Part shown: one piece after another, positions 22,344 through 30,039 of the stretch | How the letters are laid out: each line of letters starts with the position of its first letter | Position numbering within the stretch: position 1 is the first letter of the stretch | Origin: Flavobacteriales bacterium UBA2619 | GTDB taxonomy: Bacteria; Bacteroidota; Bacteroidia; Flavobacteriales_D; Sanyastnellaceae | Direction: 5' to 3' | NCBI GenBank assembly: GCA_002339135.1 | Contig: DDJR01000075.1 | Location: forward strand, 1-30,455 | Length of the DNA stretch: 30,455 bases | Position numbers and translations under genes: made by a program | The notes under the pieces: model-generated | The model's input: only the letters and a program-made list of their open reading frames with translations | What the model was told of the DNA's origin: nothing | Database searches by the model: none

Positions 22344-23408
22344 TTATTTTGCGAGTTTCCCCACTAAAATCTTGACCCATTGTTCGTCAGATTTGGGACA
22401 AACAAGCAAGGCGTCGGGGGTGTCTACCACAATGAAATCGTTCAAGCCACGAAGTGCAATAATTTTTTTGGAATCAGACCCGACTACAACATTGTTCGTG
22501 CTTTCGGACGCAACTAAGTCGACACCAGAATCCGTATTTCCAGAAGCGTCTGTTGGGAGGTGTTGGGCAAGTGAAGTCCAAGTTCCGAGGTCTGACCAGC
22601 CGAAATCGCAAGAAATGACCGAGACAGAAGAAGCCTGTTCGAGAATCCCGTAGTCTATGGAGATTGACTCACATGAGGCGTAAAGCTCATCGACTTCGCC
22701 TGCTTTGCCAGAAAGCTCGACACTTGTAAATGCTGCTGACATGTCAGGAAGGTGTTTAGAAAACTCATTCGATATGTTTGCGAGAGACCAGATAAAAATT
22801 CCACTGTTCCAACAATATCCACCTTCGATCAAAAATTTACGTGCCGTGTCTAATTCGGGTTTTTCAGTAAAGCGATGAACAGTGGCAATTTCGCTAGAAT
22901 CATCTTCTGAAAATTTAATATAACCATAACCGGTGTCGGGGCGGGTGGGTTTTATTCCAAGAGTGATTAGCGAAGTATTTGAGATGGCTTCTGTAAGTGC
23001 GAGTGAGATGATACGATCGAACTCGGGTTCTTTGAGAATAAGGTGGTCGGAAGGGGCGACAATGATTCCGACGTCGCAAGCGTCAATGCCAGCCAATTCA
23101 ACTCTTGCAGAGATGACAGCATTTGCATAGGCGATGCAAGGCGCGGTATTGCGCATGCAAGGTTCACAAAGGATGTTCTCAGGCGGGATAGTCGGAAGGT
23201 GCTTAGCGACCTCGGAGCGGTAAAGCTCATTTGTCACTACGAGGATATCCGATGGAGAAACAGTTGAACTCAATCGGTCAAAAGTCATTTGAATCAAGGA
23301 ACGTCCAGTACCCAGGATGTCTAGAAATTGCTTGGGCTTAGATGTTCGCGACATGGGCCAAAACCTCGTGCCCCTTCCCCCAGCCATGATTACAGCGAAA
23401 TTTTTCAC
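22344..23408 (-). CDS. manC: mannose-1-phosphate guanylyltransferase
   Basis: Forms GDP-mannose from mannose 1-phosphate and GTP for polysaccharide and glycan synthesis. Nucleotidyltransferase motifs: FAVIMAGGRGTRFWPMS at the N-terminus, the PKQF signature shortly after, then APSDHL, GIKPTRPDTGYGYI and FTEKP, WNSGIFIW and DFGWSDLGTW. The start is chosen as GTG at 23408, giving MKNFAVIMAGG (354 residues). The frame stays open to an ATG at 23486, with another ATG at 23447, but both extensions overlap the small lipoprotein gene that stops at 23413, and they add residues not usual for the family. There is no C-terminal isomerase domain, so it is the monofunctional type. Confidence 0.93.
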   Translation of the reverse strand: MKNFAVIMAGGRGTRFWPMSRTSKPKQFLDILGTGRSLIQMTFDRLSSTVSPSDILVVTNELYRSEVAKHLPTIPPENILCEPCMRNTAPCIAYANAVISARVELAGIDACDVGIIVAPSDHLILKEPEFDRIISLALTEAISNTSLITLGIKPTRPDTGYGYIKFSEDDSSEIATVHRFTEKPELDTARKFLIEGGYCWNSGIFIWSLANISNEFSKHLPDMSAAFTSVELSGKAGEVDELYASCESISIDYGILEQASSVSVISCDFGWSDLGTWTSLAQHLPTDASGNTDSGVDLVASESTNNVVVGSDSKKIIALRGLNDFIVVDTPDALLVCPKSDEQWVKILVGKLAK

Positions 23409-23412
23409 AGCA

Positions 23413-23544
23413 TTACTTTGTATCAAGTTGAATGCAATTGTAGGCATCACATGTACCGCAACTGTTGCGAGAAGTGGAGCAGCCACTTAAAAACGCGAGA
23501 GTGTAAAAGCATAACAAAATCCGTATGACAAGTCGTTTACTCAT
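23413..23544 (-). CDS. small cysteine-containing lipoprotein, 43 residues
   Basis: Read directly from the reverse strand. The product starts MSKRLVIRILLCFYTLAFL and has the lipobox LSGC with predicted lipidated C22, followed by a 21-residue mature part, CSTSRNSCGTCDAYNCIQLD plus TK. Four of the mature residues are cysteines (C22, C29, C32, C37), and C-x-x-C occurs at 29-32. The stop codon TAA (23415-23413) is 4 nt before the GTG of manC, consistent with translational coupling in a two-gene unit. A TAACTTTA box (23549-23556, one mismatch from the Bacteroidota -7) ends 4 nt before the ATG. Tiny lipoproteins of this type are frequent in Bacteroidota and are often missed by gene callers. The function is unknown. 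Confidence 0.7.
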   Translation of the reverse strand: MSKRLVIRILLCFYTLAFLSGCSTSRNSCGTCDAYNCIQLDTK

Positions 23545-23570
23545 GGTGTAAAGTTAGCAATTGTTGCGTG

Positions 23571-23578
23571 TACCTTCG
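23571..23578 (+). promoter_or_regulatory. -7-like box immediately before mlaE
   Basis: TACCTTCG, identical to the box before dnaG, ends 5 nt before the mlaE ATG at 23584. It faces the minus-strand box at 23549-23556, so both divergent promoters are packed into 39 nt between the genes. Confidence 0.4.
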
Positions 23579-23583
23579 CGGTA

Positions 23584-24321
23584 ATGGGCATCATCTTTCA
23601 TATCGGTAGGTATACGAGATTTATCTTGAGGGTATTGCGTAAACCTGAAAACGGTGCAGTCTTCCGTCGTTCGCTTGTGAATGAAATGACCACCATTGGT
23701 ACAAATAGCGTAGGAATTGTTGCGTTGCTTAGTTTGTTTATGGGCGCTGTGATGTGCCTTCAAACAGCGCATCAAGTCAGTGGCTGGATTCCAGTTTACA
23801 CCATAGGGTTTACAGTACGACAAACCATGATTCTTGAATTCTCGCCCACCTTAATTCCCGTCATTCTCGCAGGGAAGATCGGTTCAAATATTGCTTCTCA
23901 GCTTGGGACAATGAGGGTAACAGAGCAAATAGATGCTTTGGAAATAATGGGAATCAACAGCGCTGGATTCTTAGTTCTACCTAAGATTATAGCAGGGATT
24001 GTATGCTTGCCATTGTTGGTGATTATGAGCATGTTTTTGGGGCTCACATCAGGCGCTGCAATTGCGTTCCTTACAGGGGTGAGTAACATGGCAGATTTTC
24101 AGTATGGTCTTCAGGTCGACTTCGTGTCCTATGATGTGATTTACGCGATCATTAAAACGACTATTTTCTCTATAATTATGACGTCTGTTTCAGCTTATCA
24201 TGGTTTCTTTACACATGGTGGGGCTCTTCAAGTCGCGAAATCAAGCACCAATGCAGTGGTATACAGCGTTGTCATCATTATGTTGTCTAACCTTGTGTTA
24301 ACGAAGCTTCTTTTAACCTGA
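23584..24321 (+). CDS. mlaE: MlaE-type lipid ABC transporter permease
   Basis: Inner-membrane permease of the Mla/Mce-type phospholipid transport system that maintains outer-membrane lipid asymmetry; 245 residues. About five to six hydrophobic segments are visible (for example about 41-60, 85-100, 133-160, 185-205 and 222-243). The family's conserved core is present: LVNEMTTIGTNSVGIVALLSLFMGAV, then EFSPTLIPVILAGKIGSNIASQLGTMRVTEQIDALEIMGI, which is the coupling-helix region contacting the ATPase. The ATPase gene mlaF follows 7 nt downstream. An MCE-domain substrate-binding gene (mlaD) is not in this operon and must be elsewhere. Confidence 0.93.
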   Translation: MGIIFHIGRYTRFILRVLRKPENGAVFRRSLVNEMTTIGTNSVGIVALLSLFMGAVMCLQTAHQVSGWIPVYTIGFTVRQTMILEFSPTLIPVILAGKIGSNIASQLGTMRVTEQIDALEIMGINSAGFLVLPKIIAGIVCLPLLVIMSMFLGLTSGAAIAFLTGVSNMADFQYGLQVDFVSYDVIYAIIKTTIFSIIMTSVSAYHGFFTHGGALQVAKSSTNAVVYSVVIIMLSNLVLTKLLLT

Positions 24322-24328
24322 CAGAAGA

Positions 24329-25078
24329 ATGATTGAGCTTAAAAACATATCAAAATCATTTGGGGAACATCACGTTTTAAAAAATGTGAGCGCCAAGTTT
24401 CACCCAGGAAAAGTGAATTTCATTATCGGTCGTTCAGGCTCAGGGAAGAGTGTCATGACAAAGTGTACCGTGGGGCTTTTAGAACCTGATCAAGGACAAG
24501 TTTTATTTGATGGTCGAGATTTTACATCGATGACCCAGCGCAATCGAAAAGAAGTTCGAACGGAGATTGGGATGTTGTTTCAAGGAGGGGCTTTGTTTGA
24601 TTCAATGACAGTCTCGGAAAACGTAAAATTTCCTCTGAAGATGTTTAGTGAAATGACCGACGAAGAAATGGACATTCGGGTAGCCGATTGTATAAAAAGA
24701 GTTGAGCTAGAGGGTCATGGGGATAAATTTCCAGGAGAACTCAGTGGTGGAATGCAGAAGAGGGTGGGGATTGCACGAGCGATTTCAATGAATCCCAAAT
24801 ATTTATTTTGTGACGAGCCAAATTCCGGTTTAGACCCACAAACGGCCATTGTGATCGACAAACTAATTATTGATATAACAAGAGAATACGGAATGACAAC
24901 CGTGGTAGTCAGCCATGACATGAACAGTGTCATCGAAGCTTCAGATACGATTCATTTTATTCATGAGGGTGAGATTGCCTTTGAAGGAGACAACGCTGAA
25001 ATGTTGGTTGCTCAATCAGACACCTTGAATGAATTTATTTATGCTTCGAAATTGATGCAAAAGCTTAGAGACAAATGA
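24329..25078 (+). CDS. mlaF: MlaF-type ABC transporter ATPase
   Basis: ATP-hydrolysing subunit of the MlaE permease above; 249 residues. Walker A GRSGSGKS at 34-41, Q-loop FQGGALF at 84-90, the ABC signature LSGGMQKR at 138-145, Walker B YLFCDEP at 158-164 and the switch histidine H196 in VVSHDM. FQGGALFDSMTV and LSGGMQKRVGIARAI are diagnostic of the MlaF/Ttg2A group. Separated from mlaE by 7 nt; its stop overlaps the ATG of the next gene by 4 nt (ATGA), so the three genes are probably co-transcribed. No residue loss. Confidence 0.95.
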   Translation: MIELKNISKSFGEHHVLKNVSAKFHPGKVNFIIGRSGSGKSVMTKCTVGLLEPDQGQVLFDGRDFTSMTQRNRKEVRTEIGMLFQGGALFDSMTVSENVKFPLKMFSEMTDEEMDIRVADCIKRVELEGHGDKFPGELSGGMQKRVGIARAISMNPKYLFCDEPNSGLDPQTAIVIDKLIIDITREYGMTTVVVSHDMNSVIEASDTIHFIHEGEIAFEGDNAEMLVAQSDTLNEFIYASKLMQKLRDK

Positions 25079-25719
25079 AATATGAACTGCATAGACACTC
25101 TTCTCAAGAGATGATAGACCGCAGTTCTAAGTTTTTACAGAAAATGCAAGCCCGAAGAAGCGTGAGGCATTTCTCTCGTGAACCCGTTCCCATGGAAGCA
25201 GTTCGAAATTGCATTTCTGCCGCCGCAACAGCTCCTTCCGGAGCTCACAAACAACCCTGGACCTTCTGTCTGGTTGTCAATCCGGAGATGAAGAGTAAGA
25301 TCCGGGTCGCTGCACAGCAAGAGGAGTTCAAGAACTACCATGGCCGCATGAGTGATGAATGGCTTAAGGATTTAGAACCTTTTGGAACCGATCACATTAA
25401 GCCCTTTATAGAAGAAGCTCCTGGCTTAATTGTCGTATTCAAGCATGCTTTCGGCAAAGATGAACACGGTAGAACACAAAATTATTACGTAAATGAGAGC
25501 GTAGGGATTGCAGTTGGAATTCTCTTAACGGCACTTCATGAGATCGGACTTGTTGCATTAATACACACCCCTTCTCCAATGAATTTTTTAGCGGAGACAC
25601 TTGATAGACCAGATAATGAGCGGGCGTATTTAAATATTCCATTTGGGTTTCCAAGCTCGGATTGTGAGGTTCCTGACTTAGAAAGAAAGCGTATTGAAGA
25701 GATCTTAAAAGAGTATTAG
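25075..25719 (+). CDS. nitroreductase-family flavoprotein, iodotyrosine-deiodinase-like
   Basis: FMN-dependent enzyme of 214 residues. The nitroreductase FMN site is seen in RRSVRHF (27-33) and APSGAHKQPW (53-62), with T165 in HTPSPMNF where the family contacts the flavin. It resembles iodotyrosine deiodinase (IYD/HUB type): the substrate-clamping residues known from mammalian IYD as Glu, Tyr and Lys occur here as E84, Y88 and K109 with the same spacing of 4 and 21 residues. Other matches are EEAPGLIVVFK, YYVNESVGIAVGILLTALH and FGFPSSDCEVPDLERKR. Family knowledge: such enzymes reductively dehalogenate mono- or diiodotyrosine. The ATG overlaps the mlaF stop, so it belongs to the mla unit transcriptionally without an obvious functional link. 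Confidence 0.88.
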   Translation: MKYELHRHSSQEMIDRSSKFLQKMQARRSVRHFSREPVPMEAVRNCISAAATAPSGAHKQPWTFCLVVNPEMKSKIRVAAQQEEFKNYHGRMSDEWLKDLEPFGTDHIKPFIEEAPGLIVVFKHAFGKDEHGRTQNYYVNESVGIAVGILLTALHEIGLVALIHTPSPMNFLAETLDRPDNERAYLNIPFGFPSSDCEVPDLERKRIEEILKEY

Positions 25720-25775
25720 CACACCTTTGGTTAAAACTTTCTTTGGTTTTTTTACGTGGAGTTGAAGGTTTGGAT

Positions 25776-25783
25776 TAATTTTG
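25776..25783 (+). promoter_or_regulatory. Bacteroidota -7 box for acpP
   Basis: TAATTTTG matches TAnnTTTG and lies 22 nt before the acpP ATG, in the 86-nt gap after the flavoprotein gene. TTG at 25762-25764 is too close (11 nt) to be a standard -33. This probably drives the acpP-fabF-rnc cluster. Confidence 0.45.
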
Positions 25784-25805
25784 CACCAAATTCAATACGA
25801 TTATC

Positions 25806-26042
25806 ATGTCTGATATCAGCGGAAAAGTTACAGCTATCATTGTGGATAAGCTAGGAGTGGAAGAAGGAGAGGTTAAGCCAGAGGCAAGCTTCACCAATGA
25901 TTTAGGTGCCGACTCTCTCGACACAGTGGAGCTCATTATGGAGTTTGAAAAAGAATTTAACATTGCTATACCTGACGATCAGGCTGAGAAAATCAGCACA
26001 GTAGGACATGCAATTGAGCACATCGAAAAGGCGATTAAGTAA
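25806..26042 (+). CDS. acpP: acyl carrier protein
   Basis: 78-residue small acidic carrier of fatty acid synthesis. The phosphopantetheine attachment site is S37 in GADSLDTVEL, the classic DSL motif, with helices on either side and FEKEFNIAIPDDQAEKI typical of AcpP. It is the first gene of the conserved acpP-fabF-rnc order, 26 nt before fabF, and is carried on a strong-looking -7 box. No unusual residues. Confidence 0.97.
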   Translation: MSDISGKVTAIIVDKLGVEEGEVKPEASFTNDLGADSLDTVELIMEFEKEFNIAIPDDQAEKISTVGHAIEHIEKAIK

Positions 26043-26068
26043 ACCTCAGGGTTTATCTATATTTCTTT

Positions 26069-27355
26069 ATGGAGCTTAAACGAGTCGTCGTAACTGGCCT
26101 TGGTGCATTAACACCTTTAGGCAACAATCCTGAAATTTTCTGGGACAACTTGGTTCGTGGAGTAAGTGGAGCGGATGAAATTACACGCTTTGATGCCTCA
26201 AAGTTTAAAACAAGGTTTGCCTGTGAAGTAAAGGGCTTTGATGTGCTAGAGCACATTCATCGACGCGACGCTCGCAGAATGGATCTTTTCACACAATTTG
26301 CAGTTGTGAGTTCACAGCAGGCTTTAAAAGATGCTGGACTTGTAGCCCAAGGTTATGAGACAGAAGGTGAAGAAGGAAAAGGAAATTTAAATCCTGACAG
26401 AGCAGGTGTTATTTGGGGTTGTGGTATAGGAGGTTTCCAAAGTTTTATGGATGAGGCAAAGAACTTTCACGATGGTGATGGAACGCCGAAGTTCTCTCCA
26501 TTCTTTATTCCGATGATGATTCCTGACATTGCAGCTGGTCAAATAAGCATTCGAAATGGATTTAGAGGACCCAACTACGCAACTGTAAGCGCATGTGCTA
26601 GTTCGACTCACGCTCTCATTGACTCTTTTAATTTAATTCGGTTGGGAAAGGCTGATGTGATTGTTTCAGGAGGATCTGAAGCTGCCGTTACTGAAGGTGC
26701 CATTGGGGGCTTCAACGCTCTTAAAGCACTTTCTACGCGAAATGAAGACCCGAAAAGCGCATCTAGACCCTTTGATAAAACACGTGATGGTTTCGTTTTA
26801 GGCGAGGGAGCTGGTGCCATTATACTTGAGTCACTTGAGCATGCAGAGGCACGTGGAGCAAAAATTTATTGTGAGATGGTTGGAGGTGGTATGAGCGCGG
26901 ATGCTCACCACATCACAGCACCACATCCTGAGGGGCTTGGGGCGACCAACGTGATGAAAGTTACACTTGAGGATGCAGGAATGAGTCCTGAAGATGTAGA
27001 TTATGTAAATGTGCACGGAACAAGTACGCCTCTTGGTGATATTGCAGAAACACAGGCAATACAGAAGGTGTTTGGTGAGTCAGCTTACAAGCTGAGTATT
27101 TCTTCTACAAAGTCAATGACGGGTCACCTGTTAGGAGCAGCTGGAGCCATTGAGGCCATGGCGTGTATCTTGGCGATTGTGAATGGCGTGATTCCCCCTA
27201 CGATAAATCATGTGCATACGGATGAAGGCCTTGATCCTGCATTGGACTTTACGTTCAACAAAGCACGTAAAAGAGATGTCAATGCAGCACTTTCTAACAC
27301 ATTTGGATTCGGAGGTCACAACGCTTCAGTGTTGTTTAAGAAATACTCCAAATAG
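26069..27355 (+). CDS. fabF: beta-ketoacyl-ACP synthase II
   Basis: Condenses malonyl-ACP with acyl-ACP to elongate fatty acids; 428 residues. The Cys-His-His catalytic triad is C176 (VSACASSTH), H316 (NVHGTSTPLGD) and H353 (KSMTGHLLGAAGAIEA). The N-terminus MELKRVVVTGLGALTPLG is canonical. An extra Glu/Gly-rich segment at about 96-108 (YETEGEEGKGNLN) lengthens the loop after the first helices; such insertions are common in Bacteroidota FabF. It follows acpP by 26 nt and precedes rnc by 21 nt, forming one operon. Confidence 0.97.
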   Translation: MELKRVVVTGLGALTPLGNNPEIFWDNLVRGVSGADEITRFDASKFKTRFACEVKGFDVLEHIHRRDARRMDLFTQFAVVSSQQALKDAGLVAQGYETEGEEGKGNLNPDRAGVIWGCGIGGFQSFMDEAKNFHDGDGTPKFSPFFIPMMIPDIAAGQISIRNGFRGPNYATVSACASSTHALIDSFNLIRLGKADVIVSGGSEAAVTEGAIGGFNALKALSTRNEDPKSASRPFDKTRDGFVLGEGAGAIILESLEHAEARGAKIYCEMVGGGMSADAHHITAPHPEGLGATNVMKVTLEDAGMSPEDVDYVNVHGTSTPLGDIAETQAIQKVFGESAYKLSISSTKSMTGHLLGAAGAIEAMACILAIVNGVIPPTINHVHTDEGLDPALDFTFNKARKRDVNAALSNTFGFGGHNASVLFKKYSK

Positions 27356-27376
27356 AACATCAAGGAGATTTCCTTC

Positions 27377-28102
27377 ATGAAGCTTTTTCATCGTTTACTA
27401 AGGACATACTCATCATCACATGGGATTCGTTCCGTCGTGCGATCTCATTTCAGACTTAAGGTGAGAAACATCTCATATTATGAAGAAGCCATGAGGCATT
27501 CTTCTGTGTTGGATGGTGACAGTACAGGAAATAAAAGCAACGAACGACTTGAGTTTCTTGGGGATGCAGTTTTAGATCTTAGTATGGCCGCTTATCTGCA
27601 CAACAAAGACAAAGACGCCGCCGAAGGTTTGCTCACTCAGAGAAAGTCGAAAGTTGTTAGCAGAAAATACTTGAATTTGCTCGGAAAAGAAATCGGTCTC
27701 GAAGATTTGCTTGATGTTAAAATGAGGCGTGAAGACATTAGACAAAACATGGTGGGCAATGCAATGGAGGCGCTTATAGGTGCAGTTTACTTAGATCACG
27801 GATACAGTAGAACCAACAATTCTCTGATTCAATTAATGAAGAGGTTTGGTTTGGATGAGAAGATCAACGAGACCACAGATTTTAAAAGTCAGCTTCATCA
27901 TTGGGCGCAAAAAGAACTCGTCTCTCTGTCGTTTAATGTTGTCAGAGAATATATGCAGGATGGAGAAAATGCATTTGAAGTTGAAGTATTTGCAGGAGAA
28001 GAAAGTCTTGGAAGTGGAGAGGGGAGATCTAAGAAAATTGCAGAAAAAAATGCAGCACGACAAGGTTGGAAAAAGGTATTTGATAAAGGAGTATCTTTGT
28101 AA
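27377..28102 (+). CDS. rnc: ribonuclease III
   Basis: Double-strand-specific endoribonuclease maturing rRNA and regulating mRNAs; 241 residues. The RNase III signature ERLEFLGDAVLDL is at 56-68, with the metal-binding Glu/Asp residues, and NMVGNAMEALIGAVYLD supplies the second catalytic acidic pair. The dsRNA-binding domain starts near DFKSQLHHWAQ (about 167) and ends GSGEGRSKKIAEKNAARQGW. The N-terminus MKLFHRLLRTYSSSHGIRSVVRSHF is the usual short extension in Bacteroidota. Placed between fabF and the IPExxxVDY-like gene (2 nt gap). Confidence 0.96.
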   Translation: MKLFHRLLRTYSSSHGIRSVVRSHFRLKVRNISYYEEAMRHSSVLDGDSTGNKSNERLEFLGDAVLDLSMAAYLHNKDKDAAEGLLTQRKSKVVSRKYLNLLGKEIGLEDLLDVKMRREDIRQNMVGNAMEALIGAVYLDHGYSRTNNSLIQLMKRFGLDEKINETTDFKSQLHHWAQKELVSLSFNVVREYMQDGENAFEVEVFAGEESLGSGEGRSKKIAEKNAARQGWKKVFDKGVSL

Positions 28103-28104
28103 CA

Positions 28105-28533
28105 ATGGCGAAGCTTCAACTCGACATGGATTTGGAGTGTGATTTCGAACTTTATGGAATCGCCACACACGTAGGAGGTCACAGGCTTGCCTGGGAGCTT
28201 AACAGGTTGTTTCATTGGGAGTTGGTGTACGACAGGCAATTGGAATCGTTGTGTAAAAAAACAGGAGTTCTTGTTTCTACACATATTGTCTACCGGTATA
28301 AAGAAGTAGAAGAAGACATAGATATTCGCTTGGTGCTAAATAGAGTTCCTGAAGGATGTTTAACACTGGGGCAAGGTCCCAATTCTTTAGATTATCTTCT
28401 TAAAGTAAGATCGGGAATTGTTGATTTAAAGAGTGTTATTCAGACCATCCGAACATCGAAACTCGTAACTTTAGCAACCCTTTTAGACCCTAACAAATCG
28501 GGTGTCCTTGAGGCGATGTTTGAATTAGAATAG
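28105..28533 (+). CDS. IPExxxVDY-family protein with eroded motif
   Basis: A 142-residue protein assigned by its position between rnc and pyk, its length, and weak similarity to the Bacteroidota-restricted IPExxxVDY family. The expected motif is at residues 89-97, but reads GQGPNSLDY: the V-D-Y end is present as L-D-Y while I-P-E is lost. It begins MAKLQLDMDLECDFELYGI and is rich in aromatic and acidic residues early on. No signal peptide or membrane segment. The ATG lies 2 nt after the rnc stop, so translation is probably coupled. The function of the family is unknown; this could instead be an unrelated protein occupying the slot. Confidence 0.65.
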   Translation: MAKLQLDMDLECDFELYGIATHVGGHRLAWELNRLFHWELVYDRQLESLCKKTGVLVSTHIVYRYKEVEEDIDIRLVLNRVPEGCLTLGQGPNSLDYLLKVRSGIVDLKSVIQTIRTSKLVTLATLLDPNKSGVLEAMFELE

Positions 28534-28541
28534 AAAGAGAA

Positions 28542-29984
28542 ATGAACAAAGGGATGACGTTACCAGAAAAGCAGACAAAAATCATCGCTACGATAGGTCC
28601 AGCAACTTCTTCGATTGAGATGCTTGAAAAACTGGTGCTAGAGGGGATGAATGTTTTAAGAATTAATTCTTCACACGGAGACATTGAAGGCCACCGTGAA
28701 GTGATCAAAAACAGCAGGCTTGTTGATGAAAATTTAGGTGTGAAAACTGCAATCCTTGTAGATTTGCAAGGACCTAAGTTAAGGGTTGGAGACATCGACG
28801 GGGGTGAGATGATGCTAGAAGACAACAGTGAAATTAAGATTATCGTTGGAAATGAGGCAGGGCGAAACGGGAAGATTTTCACAAACTATGCTCACTTCGC
28901 AATAGATGTCAAGCAAGGGGAGCCTGTGCTATTAGATGATGGGAAGATTAGGTTAGAAGTTCTATCGTCCGACAACAAATCAGAAGTCATTTGTAAGGTC
29001 ATTCATGGAGGAATTTTAAAGCCTCGGAAAGGATTAAATCTTCCGAAAACAGAGATTTCCTTACCCTGCATCACAGAAAAAGACAAAGTTGATTTGGACT
29101 TTGCTCTTGATGAAAATGTTGACTGGATTGGACTCTCATTTGTCAGAAACTCATCGGATATAGAGCAGTTGAAGTCCATGATAAAAAGACGAGACAAGCA
29201 CGCCAGGGTTGTTGCAAAAATCGAAAAACCGGAAGCTGTAGCGGACATCGATCAGATCATCACGGCCAGTGATGCGATTATGATTGCAAGGGGAGATTTA
29301 GGCGTAGAAGTTCCAATGCAAGATGTCCCTCTGATTCAGAAAGATATTATCGCGAAATGTCTCTCTGCGGGCAAACCTGTTATTGTTGCGACGCAAATGA
29401 TGGAGAGTATGATAGAAAGTGCTTCACCTACTCGAGCTGAGGTGAACGATGTGGCCAATGCGGTTTTAGATGGAGCTGATGCGGTAATGTTGTCTGCTGA
29501 AACAAGTGTGGGCAAGCATCCCATTGTCGCTGTTCAGACCATGACGAAAATCATCCAGTCCATGGAAGATGGCAACAAGAAACCTTTCAACGAGAGACCC
29601 CCGTATAATCCTGAAGATGTTAGGTTCATTACAGACTCAGTCTGCTACAATGCATGTAGGCTTGCAAGAAGAACGAAGGCGAAAGCAATTGTCACGATGA
29701 CTTTTTCAGGGTATACAGCTCAAATGGTCAGCAGTCAAAGGCCCAAGGCCACTATTTTTATGCTGACTTCTAACCGAAATGTTCTGGGTCAAATGAACCT
29801 TGTTTGGGGAGTAAGAACCATCTTTTACTCAAAAATCATTAGTACAGATCACACAATTGCGGAAATTAAACAGCTTCTGATTAAAGAAGGACGAGTGAAT
29901 AAAGGTGATTTTGTGATCCACACAGCCTCAATGCCGATTGCAGATATGGGAATGACGAATATGCTTAAACTCAGCCGGGTCTAA
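28542..29984 (+). CDS. pyk: pyruvate kinase
   Basis: Last step of glycolysis: phosphoenolpyruvate plus ADP to pyruvate plus ATP. 480 residues, the usual length. TKIIATIGPATSS opens the barrel; INSSHGD and DLQGPKLRVG follow; the active-site signature is VVAKIEKPEAV with the catalytic lysine, then IMIARGDLGVEV, VATQMMESM and SAETSVGKHP. The C-terminal domain (about 355-480) includes AIVTMTFSGYTAQMVS. The ATG at 28542 is 8 nt after the preceding stop; it is the last gene of the acpP-pyk run. Nothing unusual seen. Confidence 0.97.
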   Translation: MNKGMTLPEKQTKIIATIGPATSSIEMLEKLVLEGMNVLRINSSHGDIEGHREVIKNSRLVDENLGVKTAILVDLQGPKLRVGDIDGGEMMLEDNSEIKIIVGNEAGRNGKIFTNYAHFAIDVKQGEPVLLDDGKIRLEVLSSDNKSEVICKVIHGGILKPRKGLNLPKTEISLPCITEKDKVDLDFALDENVDWIGLSFVRNSSDIEQLKSMIKRRDKHARVVAKIEKPEAVADIDQIITASDAIMIARGDLGVEVPMQDVPLIQKDIIAKCLSAGKPVIVATQMMESMIESASPTRAEVNDVANAVLDGADAVMLSAETSVGKHPIVAVQTMTKIIQSMEDGNKKPFNERPPYNPEDVRFITDSVCYNACRLARRTKAKAIVTMTFSGYTAQMVSSQRPKATIFMLTSNRNVLGQMNLVWGVRTIFYSKIISTDHTIAEIKQLLIKEGRVNKGDFVIHTASMPIADMGMTNMLKLSRV

Positions 29985-30009
29985 CAGCGATTGTCACGCA
30001 TGACCGTGT

Positions 30010-30017
30010 TATCTTCG
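30010..30017 (+). promoter_or_regulatory. promoter-like elements before ileS
   Basis: TATCTTCG (one mismatch from TAnnTTTG) lies 22 nt before the ileS ATG. TTG at 29991-29993 gives a -33-like element at 16 nt spacing, slightly shorter than typical. This is the only -7 box in the window with a -33 at near-standard spacing. Confidence 0.45.
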
Positions 30018-30039
30018 CGACACTCAATTTTAGATTTTG

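Noticed and set aside
23409..23486. Longer manC starts at 23486 and 23447
   Set aside because: They overlap the small lipoprotein gene, add non-conserved residues and are not needed: GTG 23408 gives the usual MKNFAVIMAGG start.
25742..25764. -33 element for acpP (TTTG at 25742 or TTG at 25762)
   Set aside because: Spacing to the -7 box is 30 or 11 nt, outside the usual range; only the -7 box was kept.
28490..28882. 130-residue minus-strand open frame over the pyk start
   Set aside because: Ser/Ile/Pro-rich shadow of the pyk gene with no recognisable motif.
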